A stretch of DNA of 64,000 bases, taken from positions 558,001 to 622,000 of the forward strand of contig CAJIZH010000003.1 in assembly GCA_905181875.1 (NCBI GenBank). The letters are read 5' to 3'. The notes under the pieces are model-generated. The model searched no databases. It worked only from the letters and a program-made list of their open reading frames with translations, and was not told the DNA's origin. Both the position numbers and the translations under genes were made by a program. The DNA is from Flavobacteriales bacterium UBA6770. GTDB lineage: Bacteria; Bacteroidota; Bacteroidia; Flavobacteriales_G; Salibacteraceae. Shown here piece after piece: positions 58,001 through 64,000 of the stretch (position 1 is its first letter; each line of letters opens with the position of its first letter).

Positions 58001-60112
58001 GATTTAAAATGGCGAGAACATAGTTTTCAAATCATCCCGGATCAAGAAGGTTGGAGTCAGGCTGATTTTAAGCAATATAAAAACAATCGATTCCGAACAC
58101 TGGTTTACTCTCAAGGAACGGCAACTTTTGATTTTATTGATGGCGCTGTCTCAATTTCGGGAAGTACAAAAGGCTTTCCTTCTGGTTTAGAATTTTCTAC
58201 CATAAAATGGTCAAAAGATGGAGAAATACAGGGGCGATCTAGCTTTTGTAGCGGTATCGCTAGTATGCTCGTTTCTGTTATCGATCCATATACCTTGGAA
58301 TCTTGGGAAACGCGCTATTTTGACAACACCACTGCTCCTCCATCCGAATATAATGCCAATAGAAATTATGGAAATTATAACGATCCAGCTCAAAGCTCAT
58401 GCCCTGAAAGAGATATGAAATTTATGTTTAGAGTTAATGAGCCTGCAGAAATGGACTCCATGATTAGTATGATTACTAAACACGTTCCAGACAGTTTTTA
58501 TATACTAATAATGACTGGAAAAGCGGCGTATTTCAGGGATACTACCATATGGAAAGAAAGACACCTTAGAGCTTTTGAAAATTTAGGTTCGGATTCAATT
58601 AGAACCATTAAAACTGACCATCCGCACATACTATTTACACAAAAAGGGAACCCTTCTAAAAAAATAGAAGTTGTTGGAACAGACCCCAATTCGGCTATTT
58701 CAGTTACTACAAGTCTTTTTGTTAAAATAGGAAATGGAAATATGGAGTCGGTTATTATTGGTCCTGCAAAAGATTGGGATAAGTTAAGTTGGAGCTATTC
58801 TTCGAATTCAGTTAATGATAGCATGAATCTGAATATTACAGGTATCGATAATACTGGAAACGAAATATCAATAGCAGATATAGTAGGTACACAAAAAGAC
58901 ATATCAAATCTCGACAATCAATTTCCAAGATTAAATAATTTCAACTATCTGAAATTTACTGGTAACTTTTTTGATAAAACTAATTTTACAAGTCCCCAGC
59001 TTAACAAATGGCAGGTTTACTTTACTGAAGTTCCGGAATTTGCTATTGATCCTGGAGAATTGTTTCACTTTCATAGCGATACGGTCTTGCAAGGCGAAGA
59101 GGTAATCTTAGCAGCCCAAATTGTAAACGCTAGTAGAATAGATGCTGAAAAACTAAGAATTCGAGCTTACTTGCGTGGTGATAAAAATGAGATTATTGAA
59201 TTACCTGTGCGGACTATCGACGAATTAAAATCATGGCAAACTCAAAATGACAGTCTAATTGTAACTACAGCAAAACTAGGCGGTCACTATACGCTAACTA
59301 TGGAGCTAAATCCTTTGGATACCAATTGGCAACCAGAAGGGAAGCACTTTAATAACTTGGTTCAAAAATCATTTTTCGTAAAGTCCGACAAACTAAATCC
59401 TCTGCTCGATGTAACTTTTGATGGTATTCATATTCTAGATGGTGATATTGTATCCGCACGGCCAGAAATAAGAATGAGCTTAAACGATAAAAATCAATTT
59501 TTACCACTGGATGATACCTCAAATTTTGAGGTCTATTTAAGCGACCCAAATAAAAATCAAATTCGAATCTACTTCATAGAAAACGGAAGAGAGAACTTGC
59601 TGTTTGAGCCATCAAATGGTAAAAAAATTTCGGCATCCATTCAATACAATCCAATACTTAAAACTGATGGAATATACACCTTGAGTGTTAACGCATCTGA
59701 CGCCAACGGGAACAAAAGCGGAAATAAAGATTATCAAATAACTTTTGAAGTAATAAACCGAAGTACCATTACGCATGTCATGAATTACCCCAACCCATTT
59801 ACAACGCGCACGCAATTCATTTTTACACTTACTGGTTATAAGATACCAGACCTTTTTAGAGTGCAAATCCTAACCATAAGTGGTCGTGTTATCCGCGAAA
59901 TAGACAAACACGAACTAGGGCACTTGCATATTGGGAGAAACATCACGGAATATGCTTGGGATGGACGTGATGAGTTTGGCGATCGATTGGCTAATGGTGT
60001 TTACTTCTATCGAGTTCTTACCAAAATTGAAGGAGAAACCGTTGAACACCGTGATTCTGGAGCTGACGGTTACTTCAAAAAAGAATTTGGCAAAATGTAT
60101 CTAATGCGTTGA
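55058..60112 (+). CDS. porU: PorU-like C25 peptidase/sortase, long form
   Basis: This 1684-residue protein has a signal peptide (MKLFRFFLLFFMPFFSHAQ) and a gingipain-type C25 peptidase domain around residues 400-770. The catalytic pair is intact: His in FFGHGSNG (about 641) and Cys in IANSCNVGDY (about 671). The end has a FlgD/T9SS-like fold (MNYPNPFTTRTQFIFTL, WDGRDEFGDRLANGVYFYRV). PorU is the T9SS sortase that removes CTDs and attaches cargo to lipid. Canonical PorU has about 1100-1300 residues, so this is the long form that follows PorV2-type genes. The ATG at 55058 (TGATG overlap) is preferred to GTG at 55055. The substrate range is not visible. Confidence 0.82.
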   Translation: MKLFRFFLLFFMPFFSHAQPYGNEWINYNQQYLKISVTSNGVYKLEYSVLNSSLAAIGVSLASIDPKNFQLYARGKEQPIDIIGENDGRFDVADYLIFCAETNDGWFDDGLYQLVNKPRLNPHFSLFSDTATYFLTWNNSTNNMRYSADDNLNFTNKNNKSYFFSEIIKPFQSTYNVGELDGAGVSAPFFVEGEGWGSLILSSKSSRFIDFQTTNVYNGTNAPAGTLTTTVTGISNATGSPNHRLGIQWNSSSILDTTFTGYELVYSSKQINSSSFQLNNKVLFEKLALSPEPAVDYMTVGYGKVEYSHSSSLSGESYIEMWVPQNTDTSYFNFTNFSAGSVKYIYDLELGIKYKTQQTGTTIKVLIAPGAKRKCILTSENQYNNIGTLSPVSNINSTNGYFIDYKNLAPDSAFIIVSHPSIWSAANQYANYKNQTGNSTLLVSINDLYDQYAFGISKHPLAIKNLVENLLITKSSAPPKYLFLAGKSIRGSYTRKNLSNRSKNKIPTIGSPPADNLYGATLRGNNPKLSIAIGRIAAVTNDDLLNYLEKVKQHDQQTQLQPFSINDAIWKKRAIHFIGGNNKFEQNVFSDYMSGFEQLFTSPKMNGKVHSYKRFNTGSSGTIQFDTVQQLINSGVSLLTFFGHGSNGQLGIDLGDPSDYNFGSKYPLFIANSCNVGDYHLPNENAVSINEKWMLTKNKGAIGFIASTSAGYPTNLNKYTSNLYSNLVNLNYGNSIGTLMLAASAGMNLNNKFDVRTAMEMNLHGDPSIILASIQYADFAIERAFVKAPEVVSADNASFQISVPVYNLGMGTDSIVKIQLQWRFPNGSDSVFVKEFRDNSFVQNVVFDLPIDEKNTIGENTFSLHVNPDLVINEIYPTQNNVINNIRINITSDDLIPIWPKNYAIVPSKNLQLAANTADLFASESDYVFELDINDQYNSPMKKTATIRSKGGVIIWDPNIAHAPDSVVYYWRCSPKKNNPADLKWREHSFQIIPDQEGWSQADFKQYKNNRFRTLVYSQGTATFDFIDGAVSISGSTKGFPSGLEFSTIKWSKDGEIQGRSSFCSGIASMLVSVIDPYTLESWETRYFDNTTAPPSEYNANRNYGNYNDPAQSSCPERDMKFMFRVNEPAEMDSMISMITKHVPDSFYILIMTGKAAYFRDTTIWKERHLRAFENLGSDSIRTIKTDHPHILFTQKGNPSKKIEVVGTDPNSAISVTTSLFVKIGNGNMESVIIGPAKDWDKLSWSYSSNSVNDSMNLNITGIDNTGNEISIADIVGTQKDISNLDNQFPRLNNFNYLKFTGNFFDKTNFTSPQLNKWQVYFTEVPEFAIDPGELFHFHSDTVLQGEEVILAAQIVNASRIDAEKLRIRAYLRGDKNEIIELPVRTIDELKSWQTQNDSLIVTTAKLGGHYTLTMELNPLDTNWQPEGKHFNNLVQKSFFVKSDKLNPLLDVTFDGIHILDGDIVSARPEIRMSLNDKNQFLPLDDTSNFEVYLSDPNKNQIRIYFIENGRENLLFEPSNGKKISASIQYNPILKTDGIYTLSVNASDANGNKSGNKDYQITFEVINRSTITHVMNYPNPFTTRTQFIFTLTGYKIPDLFRVQILTISGRVIREIDKHELGHLHIGRNITEYAWDGRDEFGDRLANGVYFYRVLTKIEGETVEHRDSGADGYFKKEFGKMYLMR

Positions 60113-60372
60113 ATTTCAGCGCAAAAAACAATCAAACAAACCCAATTCGGGCCTTTGTTATAACTAAGGCCACCAAAAATAGGGGCTGGGACCTTATTAT
60201 TTTGGAAGTACACGATGCACAAGGAAAACAAATTTACGCGGACCCCATAAAGCTCAATAAAGTCAAACAAACGTTGATATTTCCAAAAGAAGGAGCTGGT
60301 ACTTATTCCTTAACGGTTAAAACAAAAATGAAATTACCCATGAAAAGCGCTTGGTTGTTCAGTAAGCAATAG
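60109..60372 (+). CDS. small hypothetical protein
   Basis: This frame of 87 codons starts at a TTG that overlaps the PorU stop by 4 bp (TTGA). The product (AFVITKATKNRGWDLIILEV, GAGTYSLTVKTKMKLPMKSAW) looks like a small beta-rich domain. There is no signal peptide and no family I know. The tight coupling to the PorU-like gene is the only functional hint. The frame may be a real short gene or a chance frame with good coding character. Confidence 0.45.
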   Translation: MNFSAKNNQTNPIRAFVITKATKNRGWDLIILEVHDAQGKQIYADPIKLNKVKQTLIFPKEGAGTYSLTVKTKMKLPMKSAWLFSKQ

Positions 60373-60398
60373 CATCCTCTTTTCAATTCCTTATCCCT

Positions 60399-60406
60399 AC
60401 TTTTGC
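60399..60406 (+). promoter_or_regulatory. hemH promoter -7 element TACTTTTG
   Basis: TACTTTTG matches TAnnTTTG and is 36 bp before the hemH ATG at 60442. It lies downstream of the possible small gene, which separates hemH from the PorU unit. Confidence 0.55.
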
Positions 60407-60441
60407 AGACCTTTTTTGTCAGTTAATTGTCTTTGCTTATT

Positions 60442-61449
60442 ATGAATAAAACTGCAGTCGTCCTTATAAATTTAGGAACCCCAGATAGTCCCAGTACAAG
60501 TGATGTTCGGAAATATTTGTTTCAATTTTTGAACGATAAACGCGTAATTGATATCCCTTGGTTATTGCGAAAAATTCTAGTGAACCTAATTATAGTTCCT
60601 TTTAGAGCGCCAAAGTCGGCCAGGCTATATCAGAAGCTCTGGACAAAAGATGGGTCTCCTCTTGTCATTTATGGTAAAAAAGCAAAAGATTTATTACAAG
60701 AATCGTTAGGTGATGAATACAGTGTGCATATTGCGATGCGGTATCAAAACCCAGGCATTCCCGAGGTATTAGAACAGGTGCGATTAGAGAATCCTAAAAA
60801 ACTTATTTGTATTCCAATGTATCCACATTACGCCTCAAGCTCCTCTGGAAGCACAGTGGAGGAAGTTATGCGGGTTTTGAAAAAATGGTATGTAATTCCT
60901 GATCTTCGAATTACAGGACAGTTCTATGATCACTCTGGTTATATCGACACCATAGTAGACAATGCCAAAAAACACGATTTATCAAATTTTGAACACTTTG
61001 TATTTTCTTATCACGGATTGCCAGAACGACAAGTAGACAAAGTATATGAGGAGGGACCATGCAGCGATAAACATTGTGAGTCAGAGATCACCCACGAAAA
61101 CCTACATTGCTATAAGGCAACTTGTTATGCAACCACACGACTTATTGCTGCTAAACTCAATTTAAAGGAAGAGCAATACACCGTTTCCTTTCAATCAAGG
61201 CTGGATAAAAACTGGTTAGAACCTTTCTCAGATTTTGTGGTTGAAGACTTGGCAAAAAAAGGAATGAAAAAAGTGCTTGTCTTTAGTCCTGCCTTTGTAT
61301 CTGACTGTTTAGAAACTACCATTGAAATAAAAGATGAGTACGAGGAAATATTTCATGAACATGGTGGTCAGCACTTAGAGCTTGTAGAAAGCCTAAATGA
61401 TCATCCACAATGGATAGCTACACTAAAAGACATAGTACTGAATGGCTAG
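60442..61449 (+). CDS. hemH: ferrochelatase
   Basis: This enzyme inserts ferrous iron into protoporphyrin IX in the last step of heme synthesis. The 335 residues begin at ATG 60442 (MNKTAVVLINLGTPDSP), the normal family start. Visible are the catalytic-His motif FSYHGLPER (His near residue 191), FVSDCLETTIEI and, between them, four Cys in GPCSDKHCESE and HCYKATC, which may be an extra metal site. The gene ends inside pabB with an 8-bp overlap, so the two are co-transcribed. Confidence 0.96.
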   Translation: MNKTAVVLINLGTPDSPSTSDVRKYLFQFLNDKRVIDIPWLLRKILVNLIIVPFRAPKSARLYQKLWTKDGSPLVIYGKKAKDLLQESLGDEYSVHIAMRYQNPGIPEVLEQVRLENPKKLICIPMYPHYASSSSGSTVEEVMRVLKKWYVIPDLRITGQFYDHSGYIDTIVDNAKKHDLSNFEHFVFSYHGLPERQVDKVYEEGPCSDKHCESEITHENLHCYKATCYATTRLIAAKLNLKEEQYTVSFQSRLDKNWLEPFSDFVVEDLAKKGMKKVLVFSPAFVSDCLETTIEIKDEYEEIFHEHGGQHLELVESLNDHPQWIATLKDIVLNG

Positions 61450-62728
61450 GCAACGATTGTGTTTAACCTTTGAAGTTGAGCACTCCATCAACTTTCCTTC
61501 ATTGGAAAAACAAAACTCCGTTTTCTATTTAGGAAATGGAACGAATAGCCTGACCGAATACCTTGCATTGGGTTCTATTTCTCAAATAGAAACTAATTCA
61601 TCGAATGCATTTGAAGCACTTAAAACTTTTAGAAAAACCATTCAAGACTGGAGCTTTGGTTGGTTAAACTATGACCTTAAAAATGAGTTGGAACAGCTTA
61701 CTTCTAATAACCCTAAACGATTCAATAATTCCAAATTAGTCTTTGTTCAACCCGAATTGGTTTTCAAAATTCAGCCTAATAATGGATCAATCCAAATTCA
61801 ATGTTTTTTCTTTCCCGAAATAAGTTCCAAAGAAAAGATTCAAGATTTAGTAACTGAAATTTGGCAAGAAACAAAACCAAGCGACCAATCAGCACTAAAA
61901 GAAACGATTGAATTTCAACCGTCGCTTTCAAAAGAAGAATACCTTAAAAAAATTGATCAGGTTAAAGCTCATATTCAAAGAGGTGACATCTACGAGGCGA
62001 ATTTCTGTCAGCAATTTAATGCAATAGGTAGGATAAACCCTTATTTAGCCTATCAGCGATTGATTGAGTCCTCTCCTACTCCATCTGCGGCTTTCATTAA
62101 ACACAAGGAGTTCCATGCGCTTTGTGCAAGTCCTGAGCGTTTTCTCAAAAAAAAGGGAACTAGAATAATTACTGAACCTATTAAAGGAACAATCTCTAGA
62201 AGTTCTGATATAACAGAAGATCTTGCTTTAATTGACAAACTAAAAAATAGCGAGAAAGACCAAACAGAGAATGTAATGATTGTGGATTTAGCTCGAAATG
62301 ACTTGTCCAAAATCGCTATGAAAGGCTCGGTCAAGGTAGAAGAACTTTTTGGAATTTATTCGTTTCCCCAAGTACACCAAATGATTTCGAAGGTAGTCTG
62401 CGAAGTGGAAGATAAAAAGGATCCCGTCGAAATAGTCCAAGCTATGTTTCCTATTGCATCGATGACGGGAGTGCCCAAGATAAGCGCCTTAAAAATTATT
62501 GAAGAATTAGAAGACTTTCAACGAGAATTATACTCGGGTTCGATTGGCTATTTCACCCCAGAAAATGACTTTGATTTCAATGTTGTAATTCGATCCTTGT
62601 TTTACAATGCATCAACTAAAAGATTGAGCTACGCAGCAGGTGGAGCAATTATAAACGCTTCAAGTCCTGAAGAGGAATACGAGGAAACTTTACTAAAAGC
62701 AAAGGCAATTGAATCTTTATTCAACTAG
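61442..62728 (+). CDS. pabB: aminodeoxychorismate synthase component I
   Basis: This 428-residue chorismate-binding enzyme makes 4-amino-4-deoxychorismate for folate. The signature TEPIKGTISR (near residue 245) has the Lys that marks PabB; anthranilate synthase TrpE has Ala there. Other family blocks are GDIYEANFCQQF, MIVDLARNDLSKIA, FPQVHQMIS, SMTGVPKISALKII, YSGSIGYF and AAGGAIINASSPEEEYEET. It overlaps hemH by 8 bp. The convergent PorP/SprF gene ends 2 bp after its stop. PabB over TrpE is well supported by the PIKGT motif. Confidence 0.92.
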   Translation: MARQRLCLTFEVEHSINFPSLEKQNSVFYLGNGTNSLTEYLALGSISQIETNSSNAFEALKTFRKTIQDWSFGWLNYDLKNELEQLTSNNPKRFNNSKLVFVQPELVFKIQPNNGSIQIQCFFFPEISSKEKIQDLVTEIWQETKPSDQSALKETIEFQPSLSKEEYLKKIDQVKAHIQRGDIYEANFCQQFNAIGRINPYLAYQRLIESSPTPSAAFIKHKEFHALCASPERFLKKKGTRIITEPIKGTISRSSDITEDLALIDKLKNSEKDQTENVMIVDLARNDLSKIAMKGSVKVEELFGIYSFPQVHQMISKVVCEVEDKKDPVEIVQAMFPIASMTGVPKISALKIIEELEDFQRELYSGSIGYFTPENDFDFNVVIRSLFYNASTKRLSYAAGGAIINASSPEEEYEETLLKAKAIESLFN

Positions 62729-62730
62729 GC

Positions 62731-63630
62731 CTAACGTTCGTTAAACCTCAAGCCCAAAACAACTTCGTGGGTTCCTGAGCTCACTTGTTTAATATCGTTT
62801 GTAATGATATCATAGGCATATCCAAAAGAGAAGTTTTCTAAGAAATTGATACCCGCAAAAATCGAAGCTGCATCTTCAGAGCGATAGGTTCCTCCAAGCC
62901 AAATCATTTCATTCCAAATTACTCGAGCACCAACATCAATCTGAGGATTAGTTGGCGGTATGTATTTAGCCTGAACCAATGGCTGAATATCGATTGCATC
63001 ATTTATATGAAAAGTATATCCCCCACTAAGGAAATAGTGATTTTTCAGTGAATTATCAGTTGTACTATAACCTTCTGCAAGCTGCAATTTGGTTCCAATT
63101 AACTGTGGTATAGAAAGACTTACAAAAAAGTCGTCGTGGTACAAATAAGCACCAAAAGCCGCATCAGGAGTATATGCTGCAGTCCAAACTGTCGCAATTG
63201 CTTGATCATTCTTTTCATTTAAATTAATCTCAGATCCATCGACTGCAAATTGCATAAGGCCCCCAGCTAAACCAAACGAAAGCTTAATTCTATCATTCAC
63301 TTTAAAATTATAAGCATAACTCGCTTTAAAACCGGTCTTTCTTGTAGGTCCAGTAACATCAGAATAGACATAACCACCAACACCCATATTTCCTTTACCA
63401 ATAGGACCATTCATACTTACTAAAAATGTTCGTGGGGCGTCTTGAATTCCCACCCATTGATAGCGGTAAGTAGAGTGAACGTCAAAATAAGAATGTGTTC
63501 CTGCAACGGCAGGGTTCAACACATAATCGTTGAGGAAAAATTGGCTATAATGAGCCAATTGTTGACCATGTGAAACCAATGACATCAATCCTAATCCTAA
63601 GCCGATAAATACTACTTTAAAGCTCTTCAT
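62731..63630 (-). CDS. PorP/SprF family T9SS partner protein
   Basis: This 299-residue outer-membrane protein has a signal peptide (ending LVSHGQ) and the PorP/SprF pattern QLAHYSQFFLNDYVLNPAVAGTHSYFDVHSTYRYQWVGIQDAPRTF, with the C-terminal strand FSFGYAYDIITNDIKQVSSGTHEVVLGLRF. This is the usual short form, in contrast to the 530-residue version at 43197. It starts 2 bp after the stop of the type-B-CTD protein upstream (63633-64000), so it is very likely that protein's export partner. Confidence 0.92.
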   Translation of the reverse strand: MKSFKVVFIGLGLGLMSLVSHGQQLAHYSQFFLNDYVLNPAVAGTHSYFDVHSTYRYQWVGIQDAPRTFLVSMNGPIGKGNMGVGGYVYSDVTGPTRKTGFKASYAYNFKVNDRIKLSFGLAGGLMQFAVDGSEINLNEKNDQAIATVWTAAYTPDAAFGAYLYHDDFFVSLSIPQLIGTKLQLAEGYSTTDNSLKNHYFLSGGYTFHINDAIDIQPLVQAKYIPPTNPQIDVGARVIWNEMIWLGGTYRSEDAASIFAGINFLENFSFGYAYDIITNDIKQVSSGTHEVVLGLRFNER

Positions 63631-63632
63631 GA

Positions 63633-64000
63633 TTATCTAATTATAGTTACAGGACCACTCAATACTGACTCACTAACCGAAGTATCTTTAAGGTCAATGA
63701 TGTAATAATAAGTTCCTATTGATGTCGGTTGACCTTCGAAAGTTCCATCCCAAGGTATATAAGGGTCAGTTTCATAAATAGTTTGTCCCCATCTATTGAA
63801 TATAGTCACTTTAGCATCAGGAAAGTCTTTAAGAACTGCTATTTCCCAAACATCATTGACTCCATCTCCATTTGGCGAAAATCCATCATTAATTTCAATT
63901 TTATCATTAATGGTTACAACAACCGAATCGGTAACAAAACAGCTTTCTACATCACCAACTATTAATCTATAAACAGTTGTTTTTGTAACTGAAGAAACTG
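63633..64000 (-). CDS. 3' end of a T9SS protein with type B CTD
   Basis: This is the last 121 codons of a protein whose start lies beyond the window. The sequence has the end of an Ig-like domain (VYRLIVGDVESCFVTDSVVV) and a gliding-motility-associated type B CTD (INDGFSPNGDGVNDVW, VTIFNRWGQTIYETD, PWDGTFEG, GTYYYIIDL). It is followed 2 bp later by the PorP/SprF gene. Full size and repeat content cannot be seen. Confidence 0.9.
   Translation of the reverse strand, partial: VSSVTKTTVYRLIVGDVESCFVTDSVVVTINDKIEINDGFSPNGDGVNDVWEIAVLKDFPDAKVTIFNRWGQTIYETDPYIPWDGTFEGQPTSIGTYYYIIDLKDTSVSESVLSGPVTIIR

Overview
This is an AT-rich chromosomal segment of a Bacteroidota bacterium. The support for that is the dcw order murC-ftsQ-ftsA-ftsZ followed by a YqeY gene, the FtsZ tail ending NSFLHDNVD, promoters with a TAnnTTTG -7 element, and many type IX secretion (T9SS) parts: PorV- and PorU-like proteins, two PorP/SprF proteins, and type A and type B C-terminal secretion domains. 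The genus cannot be fixed from the sequence. No tRNA, rRNA, CRISPR array, integrase, transposase or phage packaging/capsid gene was seen.

Layout. 1-6246: peptidoglycan and division genes (murC partial, ftsQ, ftsA, ftsZ), a GatB/YqeY gene and a secreted START-domain gene. 6247-13312: a decaying array of secreted proteins with a common N-terminal module (AQVGIN...NSILDL...KGLLIPR) and mostly a phage tail-collar-like C-terminus. Two copies are intact (11299-12267, 12353-13279); others are frameshifted or relics. A DMP19-like gene lies inside the array. 13433-17063: two membrane genes, a LytTR response regulator and kbl. 17230-44789: one co-directional block of six genes that overlap or nearly touch. 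It encodes a predicted outer-membrane barrel, a 2451-residue repeat protein, an FN3 protein, a 3060-residue PKD protein with a type A CTD, an 1890-residue PKD protein with a type B CTD, and a PorP/SprF protein carrying a coiled coil and a SPOR-like end. 44902-47999: a second, oppositely oriented collar-protein array with one intact copy. 48055-64000: gdhA, a PKD lipoprotein, prs-rplY-pth, pssA, a porV/porU pair, hemH-pabB, a second PorP/SprF gene and the end of its type-B-CTD partner.

How it works together. The giant operon reads as a surface-adhesin or matrix export unit. The PKD proteins are T9SS cargo, PorP/SprF proteins are the usual partners of type-B-CTD cargo, and the PorU/PorV genes supply further T9SS-type parts. 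The collar arrays look like a locus for generating variants of secreted proteins.

The most unusual observation is a seam. At five places the 3' end of a collar-family gene meets, head to head, a short remnant that still reads as the C-terminus of the START-domain protein (LTNLKEHFEVQ and variants). The functional START gene at 5635-6246 is one of the five. The START 3' end therefore behaves like a boundary element of the collar cassettes. Whether this is site-specific recombination or repeated segmental duplication cannot be decided from this window.
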